From Parapedobacter composti (GTDB taxonomy: Bacteria; Bacteroidota; Bacteroidia; Sphingobacteriales; Sphingobacteriaceae), in NCBI RefSeq assembly GCF_900112315.1, contig NZ_FOLL01000021.1, positions 1 to 64,000 of the forward strand: DNA of 64,000 nucleotides, read 5' to 3'. Shown piece by piece: positions 48,380 through 57,340 of this stretch (positions are counted from its first letter, which is position 1; each line of letters starts with the position of its first letter). The notes beneath the pieces are model-generated. The model ran no database searches, was not told the origin of the DNA, and worked only from the letters and a program-made list of their open reading frames with translations. Both the position numbers and the translations under genes were made by a program.

Positions 48380-50374
48380 TTATTGCGGCGTCCCCCCTGC
48401 CTCCAATGGCCAGCCCGGATTCTGGTAAATCGGCGACTCCTGCAGATTGCCATCTGATGTATTGATAAAATGCTGAATCGCTATCGGCGCAAGGTAATGT
48501 GCCATATGCCAACGATAGCCGTTATAGGCAATGTTGTTTGGCGAAATCCGGTATGGTTGGAGATACTTTCCAAACGAAGGGTGAGACACATTAACCCCTG
48601 GGGCTAATATGGAAATACCATTGGCATCTCTGTAGCAGTCCCATTCGGGATACAAAACGCTGTACAAATCGATTCCCTCAACATGATAAGGATCATGGAT
48701 CAGCTGATCCATTGACCTCCAACGCTTAATGTCCATCATCCGTAGTCCTTCAGCCATCAATTCACACCGCCGCTCCCTGCGGATGTTAAACAGCAAAGGG
48801 TCAACCAACTGACCGGACGAATAGGCGCCCCAGTCGGTTTTGCCCTCCTCAGCCATGTTGGTCAATCCCGTGGTGTAAAGGTAATCCTCGTTGATTTTGG
48901 CCCGTTGGCGAATCTTTTTCCAGTAATTGTCGGCGATACCGTCCAAGCTACCGTTTTTTTCATAACACGCCTCGATGTAATTTAGATAAGCCTCCGATGC
49001 CCGGAACACAATGGAGCCAATCGTACTCTCCAAAAATTGTGTGTGTTTTCCGTTAAAATTCAAGCCCTTGCGGATGGCGTAGCCCGTTGTATACTTCTCA
49101 TCGCCCGTGGTGGCAATCAGGTTGGGGCAAGGCTCGTATTCATATCCGTGGGACCCGGGCGGTGTATGCAGATTGCGATCGCCCGGCTTCTTTACAAACA
49201 GCTGGGCACGCGTATCCCTGTTTTTGGTAATGTGAGTTAGCTCTTCGTCCCCCCAATAAGACGTGTTTTCGTCCATTTTAGCCGGCGACGCATAAATCGG
49301 CTTTCCATCCTGCATAATAAACGCATTGATCATGCTTCGGGTAGTCCCGACACCAGAATTGGCCCGCGAAGCATCTGACCCTACGCTGTTGGTTACCATG
49401 CCCACACTATATTTCCTCCACAACAGCACTTCGCTGTACCCTTCCATGTTTTCGTCACTGAACATATTAAAATACGGATTGACGGGATCGGTGGGATGAT
49501 GTTGGTAGGTCCCTGTATTTTCGACCAGCGGTACCGCATCAGCCACCACGCTGGCAGCAACCATGGCCTCTGAGAGGAAAAAGTCGATTTCTCCGTCGAT
49601 CGAACCGGATGGAAACTGATACGCCGAATTATAATCTTTGACTGCCCCCGGCCAACCGGTACCGCCGGGTACAAATGCGGTGCCCCTGAAATACTTGAGC
49701 CAAGTACCCTCGAATAGTGCAACCCGCGACTTAAAAAGGTACGCAGCGAGCTTGTTTAACCGGTTTTTCCCGCCATTAGGCGGTACGTCGTTCAACAGAT
49801 CAATGGCACGATCTAAATCCTCGAGGATAAACCGGGCCACCTCGTTCCGCGGACGCCGTTTGCTCGCTTCGGTCAACGCACCATGCTCATCAGGCAAAAT
49901 TTCGGTAATGATCGGAAAATCACCCAGGGCCTGCAGTTTCTGAAAATAAGCGAAAGCTCTCATGAAATATACTTCTCCCAGGTAATGGTTAATGGCACCC
50001 GGATTTCCAGCAATCTCATTACGCGCTACCTTGGGCACAACCTGCTGAAGAAAATAGTTGCAGCGATAAAGCAAGGCAAAATCCCAATCGCCACCGGTTT
50101 GTTCGACACGCGATTGGCCCGGTGCATACATCGGACTCGGATACATACCGGCCATATTATCGGTATGGTTATCAAACGTAAATGTCCCATAGCCCCATTG
50201 ATCATGCGTAGGCAGCATATCGTATAAACCGATAGCATAGCTTGCCAGATTCGCCTCATTGGAAAGATACTGTTCGGGCGTCACTTCAGCAAGCGGCTCC
50301 CTATCCAGAAATTTATTGCATCCGGCAAACAGCAAACTCCATATAATAATGATGGTTTTAAGCGTTCTCTTCAT
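48380..50374 (-). CDS. SusD/RagB family nutrient-binding lipoprotein
   Basis: Outer membrane surface lipoprotein, 664 aa, that caps the SusC channel and binds the nutrient. The signal is IIIIWSLLFAGCNKFLDREP with lipidated Cys ~18. Family features: DREPLAEVTPEQYLSNEANL, the TPR-like helical region (YLGEVYFMRAFAYFQKLQAL), RFILEDLDRAIDLLNDVPPN and LFNIRRERRCELMAEGLRMMDIKRW. The ATG at 50374 is preferred to the GTG at 50383 because it directly precedes the signal. The gene follows susC by 11 bp. Ligand is inferred from the operon to be nucleosides or ribose compounds. Confidence 0.93.
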   Translation of the reverse strand: MKRTLKTIIIIWSLLFAGCNKFLDREPLAEVTPEQYLSNEANLASYAIGLYDMLPTHDQWGYGTFTFDNHTDNMAGMYPSPMYAPGQSRVEQTGGDWDFALLYRCNYFLQQVVPKVARNEIAGNPGAINHYLGEVYFMRAFAYFQKLQALGDFPIITEILPDEHGALTEASKRRPRNEVARFILEDLDRAIDLLNDVPPNGGKNRLNKLAAYLFKSRVALFEGTWLKYFRGTAFVPGGTGWPGAVKDYNSAYQFPSGSIDGEIDFFLSEAMVAASVVADAVPLVENTGTYQHHPTDPVNPYFNMFSDENMEGYSEVLLWRKYSVGMVTNSVGSDASRANSGVGTTRSMINAFIMQDGKPIYASPAKMDENTSYWGDEELTHITKNRDTRAQLFVKKPGDRNLHTPPGSHGYEYEPCPNLIATTGDEKYTTGYAIRKGLNFNGKHTQFLESTIGSIVFRASEAYLNYIEACYEKNGSLDGIADNYWKKIRQRAKINEDYLYTTGLTNMAEEGKTDWGAYSSGQLVDPLLFNIRRERRCELMAEGLRMMDIKRWRSMDQLIHDPYHVEGIDLYSVLYPEWDCYRDANGISILAPGVNVSHPSFGKYLQPYRISPNNIAYNGYRWHMAHYLAPIAIQHFINTSDGNLQESPIYQNPGWPLEAGGTPQ

Positions 50375-50385
50375 AACGTTCACAT

Positions 50386-53300
50386 TTAAAAATTAGCATT
50401 TAACCCGAACGACCACACTTTTGCCAACGGGTACACATTACCCCCCGTCGACCCGAACACCGTTTCGGGATCGAATATTTTGGTCAGCCTGGTAAACGTG
50501 GCCAGGTTTTCACCCGAAAGGGAAATACGGAAGTTCTTAATCCCAATCTTACTGGTAAGTTGGTTAGGGAAGGTATACCCGATCTGGGCATTTTTCAGGC
50601 GCAGGTAAGAAGCGTCTTGCAAATACCGGGTTTGAGCTTGTTGATTCTTTCCTGTACCGAACAATGCCCTGGGATAATAGGCATCCAAGTTAAGTCCCAA
50701 TGCATGCTCTGGATCATCGCGGAAATAATCCAGGTGTTCGTCAAATACCGTTGAAAACCATGGTCCCTGCGCGCCGTCGATTCCCCAAAAATAGTAGCTG
50801 GACTGGAACATGTCGCGCTTCAGCACGCCCTGGAAAAATAACCGGACGTCTATACCTTTCCAGTCAGCCGTCAAATCGGCACCGAACGAATAACGTGGCG
50901 ATTCATTACCGATGATGCGCAAATCGCCCGAATCATCGGCCGTATTGGCCCCCCAATCGATTTTCCCGTCGCCATTGACATCCACATACATGATGTCTCC
51001 GGCATCCCAATAGCCCCCCAATGCCCCTTGCCCGCCATTGGGCAGCGCTGCCAGGTGCTCATCCATTTCCTGTTTGGTACGGGCGATCCCTTTGGTGGTG
51101 TATCCCCATATTTCACCCATCTCCTGCCCCACACGGTAACGGCTCAGGCTGTTAGTAGGGTTTGAATACCGGGTGATAACAGTACGGGAATCCGAAAGCA
51201 GGAGTCTCGCGCCATAACCTAACCCACGTTGCGTACGGTCGCGCCAGGCCAATTCCAGCTCAAAACCATTTGTTCTCAAGTCAGTGTTATTCGTTACCGG
51301 CACCGGAGTACCCAAAATGACCGGCAGCTCCGGAGCAGGGCCAACCATATTGCGCGTATTCCGTTGGTAAACATCTGCCGAAAAGTTCAGCCTGCCGCCG
51401 AACATTTCCATGTCGAGCCCTCCGTTATAGGTGACGATGTCTTCCCATGTCAGCGAAGTGCTGATAAGCCCCGGTGCGTGCGCTACCGTAGGCTGCAATC
51501 CATTAATCAGCCAAGGCCCAGATGCTACTGCGATGTTCATCACGGTATAGGTGGGGTAGATGTTCCACGTATTCTGATTACCAAGGCTACCATACGATGC
51601 CCGCAGTTTCAGCGCGCCGATGTGCTTTCGGGCCGGCTCAAAGAACGCTTCATTGGCAATATTCCACCCTGCCGAAAAAGAGGGAAATAATCCCCAACGC
51701 GCATCTGACCGGAACCTCGATGTGCCATCATACCTGAGGTTTGCCTCAAACAGGTATTTCTCGTCATAGTTGTAGTTGAGCCGACCGAAAATACCGACGG
51801 TGGCCCAATCGCTGTATGCGCCCCATATCGAAGGAGGGATAGGCATGCCATCAGCGCCGAGACCAGTCGTCGTGTTCAACGCAGGAAGACCCGGCACCAT
51901 CAATCCCACACGGCTTCCTCCGAAATCGCGGTAGCGGTTGTCCTCAGCCTGCGCGCCCACCATAAACTTGGTATAATGCTTTTCTGCAAATGTGCGCTCA
52001 TAGTCGGCGTACGCATTGATGTTGAGGTAGTTGTTTTTAACAACCGATTCCTGCGCGGAGGTATTCGGATTCCAGAAGTTTCCCCTGCTTACACCATCAA
52101 CCGCTATCTGGTGAACGGTCAACACATGCTGGTGATACAAGTAAGTGTTTGTGCGATAGTTCACTTCTCCGACCATGCGCATACCTTCGGTTGGGCGGAC
52201 AACAAGCTGCAACTGCTGATAGAGCCAATCTTCCTCGTGCCGCGCGCGCCCGCCCCTATCCATATTCAGCACATGGTCGTCAAAAAGGTGGCCATTCGGA
52301 TCGTACAGGGGCTTGGTCGGCCAGGCTTGCCTGGCCAGATCCCAGAAAAGCCCATCGGAAAGATGCCTTGGCCGCTCAAAATTTTCGCGGATGAAACGGA
52401 CATTGTAACTCACGGATAACTTATCCGACACGTCGGCCCCCACCTTCCCGGTCGCCGTAAACCGTCCGTATGAGTCGCTCCCATAATTGAGCAGTCCACT
52501 CTGGTTCAGGTAATTGGACGACAAATAGTAATTTATTTTATTCATTCCGCCGGATAGACTGACATTATGCTCTTGCGATGGCGCGTTTTTCCGGAAAAAA
52601 ACGTCATAATAGTTGATGTTGTCGTTACCGAAATCGTAGCCATCGCCCCATAGCCGGGGATTGCCGGGGTTTGGCACCGTCGTAGCCGTTATCCTCCCTT
52701 CCATATAATCCAAGATACGCTGCATCCGTTCGGGATTGAACCGGTCGCCCCACCCAGCGGCTACTGACGCGTCATTGAACATCGTGGCAAAACGGTAAGA
52801 ATTGGCCATATTCGGCATGCTAATCGGTGAACTGTACCGGAAGCTGTTGTTATAGTTGATAGCAGGGCTTCCAGCCTTCCCTTTTTTCGTGGTAATCAAA
52901 ATAACGCCGAACGGTGCCCTTGACCCGTAAATAGATGATGCGGCGGCATCTTTCAATACCGATATCGACTCGATGTCCTGCGGATTGACCGTTTTCAAAT
53001 CGGCTTCCATACCGTCGATAAGCACCAGAGCCCCGCCGCTGCTTCCTTCGCCGATTGTCGCGACCCCCCGGATGTTAATGTTTGCACGGCGATCGAGCGA
53101 TCCCCCATTGGCGTTATCGATGTTAAGCCCGGGCACCAGCCCCTGTAATGCTTGGGTTACGTTCTGCACAGGCCGGTTTTGCAGGGCCTCGTTATCCAAT
53201 ACGCCCACAGATCCCGTTAAGTTGACCTTCTTCTGTTGTCCAAAACCGACGATAACCACTTCATCGAGGGAACTGGTTGACAATTGAAGCACGACCGCTA

Positions 53301-53649
53301 TGTCCCTATCCGCACTGACCACGTAGGTCTGTGTTTCAAACCCTAAGGAAGAAAATTGTAACGTATCTCCGGCAGAGGCTGGGATGGAAAAACGACCATG
53401 CTCATCGGTCTGTGCCGTTGCACTCTTTTCACCATTTTTTACCGTAACACCGCTAAGCGCGTTTCCTTCATTGTCCTTCACTGAACCAGTAATGTGTTCC
53501 TGCATTGATGCCATGTGTACCATACGTCCCCCGCCGGGAGGGGCGGGCTTGGCGACTACGCAGTTAGCCAGCTGTGCCACCAGCACCATCAGCAAGACAA
53601 GACGCTGATCAGTGAGGCCTGTAATCATCTTGTTGGTTAAAATTTTCAT
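50386..53649 (-). CDS. SusC/RagA family TonB-linked outer membrane transporter
   Basis: TonB-dependent channel of the SusC type, 1087 aa. Signal-like N terminus (~1-33), then a carboxypeptidase-regulatory domain (ITGSVKDNEGNALSGVTVKN, residues ~53-125), the SusC TonB-box-like segment (DEVVIVGFGQQKKVNLTGSV), and the plug (VTQALQGLVPGLNIDNANGG, IRGVATIGEGSSGGALVLID). The barrel ends with WSFGLNANF. It pairs with SusD downstream. Together with the neighbouring ribokinase, transporter and hydrolase, it most likely imports ribonucleosides; this substrate call is inference. Confidence 0.93.
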   Translation of the reverse strand: MKILTNKMITGLTDQRLVLLMVLVAQLANCVVAKPAPPGGGRMVHMASMQEHITGSVKDNEGNALSGVTVKNGEKSATAQTDEHGRFSIPASAGDTLQFSSLGFETQTYVVSADRDIAVVLQLSTSSLDEVVIVGFGQQKKVNLTGSVGVLDNEALQNRPVQNVTQALQGLVPGLNIDNANGGSLDRRANINIRGVATIGEGSSGGALVLIDGMEADLKTVNPQDIESISVLKDAAASSIYGSRAPFGVILITTKKGKAGSPAINYNNSFRYSSPISMPNMANSYRFATMFNDASVAAGWGDRFNPERMQRILDYMEGRITATTVPNPGNPRLWGDGYDFGNDNINYYDVFFRKNAPSQEHNVSLSGGMNKINYYLSSNYLNQSGLLNYGSDSYGRFTATGKVGADVSDKLSVSYNVRFIRENFERPRHLSDGLFWDLARQAWPTKPLYDPNGHLFDDHVLNMDRGGRARHEEDWLYQQLQLVVRPTEGMRMVGEVNYRTNTYLYHQHVLTVHQIAVDGVSRGNFWNPNTSAQESVVKNNYLNINAYADYERTFAEKHYTKFMVGAQAEDNRYRDFGGSRVGLMVPGLPALNTTTGLGADGMPIPPSIWGAYSDWATVGIFGRLNYNYDEKYLFEANLRYDGTSRFRSDARWGLFPSFSAGWNIANEAFFEPARKHIGALKLRASYGSLGNQNTWNIYPTYTVMNIAVASGPWLINGLQPTVAHAPGLISTSLTWEDIVTYNGGLDMEMFGGRLNFSADVYQRNTRNMVGPAPELPVILGTPVPVTNNTDLRTNGFELELAWRDRTQRGLGYGARLLLSDSRTVITRYSNPTNSLSRYRVGQEMGEIWGYTTKGIARTKQEMDEHLAALPNGGQGALGGYWDAGDIMYVDVNGDGKIDWGANTADDSGDLRIIGNESPRYSFGADLTADWKGIDVRLFFQGVLKRDMFQSSYYFWGIDGAQGPWFSTVFDEHLDYFRDDPEHALGLNLDAYYPRALFGTGKNQQAQTRYLQDASYLRLKNAQIGYTFPNQLTSKIGIKNFRISLSGENLATFTRLTKIFDPETVFGSTGGNVYPLAKVWSFGLNANF

Positions 53650-53692
53650 ATCATTCGACTATAATTAGTTCATTTGTTAAGCATTCATACGG

Positions 53693-54697
53693 TCAGATTC
53701 CTGATGCAATAACTAGCCCCAATCCCGTCACAAACAGCACGAACATTATTGCTACCAGTACATTTACGGTGTTAGAGCCGCCCTTGAATTCTTTCCAGAT
53801 AAGCACGCCCCATAATGCTGCGACCAGCGTAGCACCTTGCCCCAAGCCATAAGAGATGGCCGGGCCCGCCTTTCCGGCAGCAATGAGATTGAACAGATTT
53901 CCTACACCCCAGATACAGCCACCGAGAATCCCTACGAGATGAACTCCAAAACGCCCCTTAACGTAGTCTATGTACCGGACAGGAGTTCCCTCCAACGGCC
54001 GCCGCATCAATACCGTGTTGAACAGCAGGTTGCTCACCACAATGCCCCCAGCGAACACCACGAAAGCCGTATAGGGCGTCATCTTTCCCGGTGCCGGCGA
54101 CACAAAATCTTCCAGATCCATGCCTGCAGCGATAAACGGGTAAAAGGTGGACATCAACACACCAGCAACAACGGATACGCCTATCCATTTGCCCACGCCT
54201 ATCTTGCCCGAGCTGCCAGCGTGCCTGCTGTAAGCGACGGCATTGAGGACAATCGCTAAGGTCACCAAAGCAACACCGCAAAAGAGCAACACAGGATCGC
54301 CCTTGCTAAGCATTAAGTAGTTGATCAGCACACCAATAACCAACGCCAGGCCTATCCCCACCGGAAATGCCACGGCCATGCCCGCCCCCGCAATGGCCGC
54401 TGTGAGCAGGATATTGGCAAGGTTGAATACCACCCCGCCAATGAATGCGCTACGGATATTGGCAGCGTCGGCTTGGGCAAGGTCGTCTAAAAATGGTCTA
54501 CCCGATTCACCGATACTTCCCATCGTAAAGGCGCCGATGAGTGCCAAGAGAAATATGCCCCACACATAATCCCAATAGAACAGCTCAAAACGCCATCGAT
54601 GCTGCACCAGCTTCTGCGTGTTGGCCCAAGACCCCCAGCAAAGCATCGTGATGATGCAGAACAGGACCGCCAACCCATAATTTTCTACGATAAACAT
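53693..54697 (-). CDS. GRP/RbsU-type sugar transporter
   Basis: Inner membrane permease with about ten hydrophobic segments, 334 aa, of the glucose/ribose porter (GRP, DMT superfamily) type. Typical strings: LFCIITMLCWGSWANTQKL at the N terminus, GGVVFNLANILLTAAIAGAG, AFPVGIGLALVIGVLINYL, and ISYGLGQGATLVAALWGVLI near the end, all seen in RbsU-like ribose uptake proteins. It lies between rbsK (34 bp upstream) and susC (43 bp downstream), so the expected substrate is ribose released by the nucleoside hydrolase. Identity of the substrate is inferred from the operon. Confidence 0.85.
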   Translation of the reverse strand: MFIVENYGLAVLFCIITMLCWGSWANTQKLVQHRWRFELFYWDYVWGIFLLALIGAFTMGSIGESGRPFLDDLAQADAANIRSAFIGGVVFNLANILLTAAIAGAGMAVAFPVGIGLALVIGVLINYLMLSKGDPVLLFCGVALVTLAIVLNAVAYSRHAGSSGKIGVGKWIGVSVVAGVLMSTFYPFIAAGMDLEDFVSPAPGKMTPYTAFVVFAGGIVVSNLLFNTVLMRRPLEGTPVRYIDYVKGRFGVHLVGILGGCIWGVGNLFNLIAAGKAGPAISYGLGQGATLVAALWGVLIWKEFKGGSNTVNVLVAIMFVLFVTGLGLVIASGI

Positions 54698-54731
54698 AAT
54701 TTGATTTTTAAATTGGTTTCTACCTTCGTAA

Positions 54732-55655
54732 CTATCGTTGTGCCATGCTGCTCAACAACACTTCGTTGCGGAATGGGATAGACGATTGTGCGCCCATCCG
54801 TGTAACCGCAATGGAGGCCGCCCTGCAGGCGAAAGCAGTTGCTTCCGTCAGCCCCTTACCTTCCGCAACAGCCACAGCCAGCGCGCCATTGAACACATCC
54901 CCTGCCGCCGTGGAGTCTACCGTTTCGACTACTGGCGCGGGAATATGAGAAAACACTCCGTCCTCCAGTAACACCGCACCACCCTTACCTAAGGTCACAA
55001 TGACGTGTTTTACACCTTGGCTATGGATTACATCGGCGGCCTGTCGTGCACTTGGGATATCGGTGATCCGTACGCCCGATAACATTTCCGCTTCATGGAT
55101 GTTCGGTGTGATAATATCAACCAAGTGAAACATGTTCGGTACTGCATGGTTGGCAGGTGCCGGATTCAGAATTACTTGCATGCCCCGCTGCCGCGCATGA
55201 CGGGACGCAAACTCAACAGTATGCATGGGTATCTCCAACTGCACGAGCAGGATTTTTGCGTCAGCGTAGGTGCCTAACACCTTCTCTACATCTTCAGGTT
55301 CCAGGTGTGCATTGGCGCCCGGAGCCACCACAATGCTGTTTTCTCCCCGGTCGTCTACGGTGATCAGTGCAATGCCGGACGGGCTATCACTGTCAGATAA
55401 TATGCCATTGGTATCCACCCCCTCTTCATCGAACAGTTGTGACGACTGTTTACCGAAAATATCATCGCCAATCTTGCCGATGAAGGTGACGTTTCCACCT
55501 AAACGGGCAACAGCGACTGCCTGATTGGCTCCTTTGCCACCCGGATTCATTAAAAAAGAACCACCTAATACAGTTTCGCCGGGTTGGGGAATGTGGCTTG
55601 TTTTTACCACCATATCCATGTTCATACTTCCTACCACGATAATCCGATTGCTCAT
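54732..55655 (-). CDS. rbsK: Ribokinase
   Basis: Phosphorylates ribose to ribose-5-phosphate with ATP, 307 aa, cytosolic PfkB-family enzyme. N-terminal VVGSMNMDMVVKTSHIPQPG, the ribokinase signature NPGGKGANQAVAVARLG, and the anion-hole/catalytic-base motif DSTAAGDVFNGALAVA near residue 250. It is the first gene of the operon rbsK-transporter-susC-susD-nucleoside hydrolase and faces a -7 element (TACTTTTG) about 40 bp upstream. Length and motifs are normal. Confidence 0.93.
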   Translation of the reverse strand: MSNRIIVVGSMNMDMVVKTSHIPQPGETVLGGSFLMNPGGKGANQAVAVARLGGNVTFIGKIGDDIFGKQSSQLFDEEGVDTNGILSDSDSPSGIALITVDDRGENSIVVAPGANAHLEPEDVEKVLGTYADAKILLVQLEIPMHTVEFASRHARQRGMQVILNPAPANHAVPNMFHLVDIITPNIHEAEMLSGVRITDIPSARQAADVIHSQGVKHVIVTLGKGGAVLLEDGVFSHIPAPVVETVDSTAAGDVFNGALAVAVAEGKGLTEATAFACRAASIAVTRMGAQSSIPFRNEVLLSSMAQR

Positions 55656-55695
55656 ATAACTGGCTAAAAAATGGAAATTGGTCTATAATTCATGT

Positions 55696-55703
55696 CAAAA
55701 GTA
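55696..55703 (-). promoter_or_regulatory. Predicted -7 element of the ribose/nucleoside operon
   Basis: On the minus strand TACTTTTG (55703-55696) fits TAnnTTTG, 40 bp upstream of rbsK. No good -33 element was seen, which would suit an activated promoter. The gap to the divergent helical-repeat gene (55656-55850) is very AT-rich. Confidence 0.45.
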
Positions 55704-55850
55704 ATTGGAAAGCACTACAAAAATTGACCATTTATTTGTGTTTCTATGAATTTTAAAACGAATATTATTAAAACTAAAAATAGGTTATGCTTTAAAATCA
55801 ATAATTTAACAAACTATTTTTATCTTAGTACCTAACCAGTGATAACTATC

Positions 55851-57335
55851 ATGCTCACATTGGAATTAGAAAAACTTATCAACTCATTATCCGGCCCAGA
55901 AAAAAAAACATTTAAACTCCATTGCGCTAAACTTCAAGGGCCGAAAGACTATTTAACCCTGTTTGATTTAGCTACTGAACAAGCCAGCGGAGACAATCAG
56001 CCCCTTAAGCAACGATTTAAAGAGCGATACCCCACAAAATCCTTCGAGAATACCTCAAACTATTTATACAAAGTACTTACAGACGTACTGGTTCAGATAC
56101 GGATTGAGCAAGACACATGGTACCAGCAACACCAGAGCCTGATGAAAGCGAGGTTGTGTTTCGAGCGTTCTATCCCTGATAGGGCCCGCAAAGAGTTACA
56201 AAAAGCGTTTAAACTGGCATCGGGAAATCAAAACCACGCTATGGCGTACCAAGCAGCCCGGATGGAGCTTACTGCACTCACAGACATGGGCTTTCCGGGC
56301 GTCACAGAGCAGCAGCTTGTGGACAAACAGATGAAGGCTAAACATCTCCTACAACTACTGCGGCAGTTGCACGAGCATTTCGCGTTGTACGAACTGCTAA
56401 GCCACCGGCTTACCAAGGGTGCATTCAATGTAGATGGGAAGCAGGACAAATGGGTAAATGACCTTGTCTTAAGCGAATTGAGTCTAACCACCCGCGGCAG
56501 CAGGCACCAATTTGAACCCCAAAAGCTGCATCTCCTATTCCAATCCTTCTTTTTCATCCATACTGGCGATTACCGTTCAGCCCTCCGTATATTCAACGAC
56601 CTAAACCGGTTAATCGAAACCAACGAGTCCATGTGGGATTATCCACCTTATGACTATCTGTCAGCGTTGGATGGTATATTGGATAGCTTGAGAAGCATTG
56701 GCTACTATCAAGAGATGGTGCTTTTTATTGATAAAGTAGCAATGCTGGCAAAAAGGGCATATCCAGATCACTTCAAAAGCCTAGCGGTACTCACTTTTCA
56801 AGTGTATAAACTGAATATGCATCTTGGTTTGGGGAGCTACGATACAGCCGTTCAGTGGATTACTGCGAACAATGGAGAACGGCACCAACTGTCAATCATG
56901 AACAGCCATGAAAAACAATTGGAATACGCATACTTTGAAGGACTTACCTATTTCGTTACCAAACAATGGCACAAGGCCAACCGGTGCCTTCGCCGCCTCC
57001 TTACTAACGACAGGCAAGACGCTAGGTTTCCGGTGTATCGGGCTGGTCGGCTACTCTACGTTCTGTTGCGCTACGAGCAGGATGAGATGGCCTACCTCGA
57101 ATACGAGATACGATCGTATAAACGAGCTTTTGGCAAGCTGGGAAAAGCCTATAAAGTCGAAAAATTGATATTCAATACCATATCAATGGATCCCAAGCGC
57201 CGGGGTAACGCATGGAAAGCCTCCACACGAAAAAAGATAGCTGCTCAAGTGCACGACATTCGCAAAGAAAAAAAGGAGCTACAGCTCCTTAAATTCTTCC
57301 GTTATGATAACTGGGTGCTCAGTAAGTACGAATAG
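55851..57335 (+). CDS. Helical-repeat (TPR-like) protein, candidate regulator
   Basis: A 494-residue cytosolic protein, almost entirely alpha-helical, with TPR-like pairs (DRARKELQKAFKLASGN, YRSALRIFNDLNRLIET, KQWHKANRCLRRLLTND). The N-terminal segment LEKLINSLSGPEKKTFKLHC is of a type found at the start of other Bacteroidota proteins of unknown role. A basic C-terminal tail follows (KRRGNAWKASTRKKIAAQVH). No DNA-binding motif is evident. It is transcribed divergently from the ribose/nucleoside operon, which makes a regulatory role conceivable but unproven. The ATG at 55851 is preferred to the GTG at 55839. It converges on the OmpA gene with a 5-bp gap. Confidence 0.6.
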   Translation: MLTLELEKLINSLSGPEKKTFKLHCAKLQGPKDYLTLFDLATEQASGDNQPLKQRFKERYPTKSFENTSNYLYKVLTDVLVQIRIEQDTWYQQHQSLMKARLCFERSIPDRARKELQKAFKLASGNQNHAMAYQAARMELTALTDMGFPGVTEQQLVDKQMKAKHLLQLLRQLHEHFALYELLSHRLTKGAFNVDGKQDKWVNDLVLSELSLTTRGSRHQFEPQKLHLLFQSFFFIHTGDYRSALRIFNDLNRLIETNESMWDYPPYDYLSALDGILDSLRSIGYYQEMVLFIDKVAMLAKRAYPDHFKSLAVLTFQVYKLNMHLGLGSYDTAVQWITANNGERHQLSIMNSHEKQLEYAYFEGLTYFVTKQWHKANRCLRRLLTNDRQDARFPVYRAGRLLYVLLRYEQDEMAYLEYEIRSYKRAFGKLGKAYKVEKLIFNTISMDPKRRGNAWKASTRKKIAAQVHDIRKEKKELQLLKFFRYDNWVLSKYE

Positions 57336-57340
57336 CGTTA

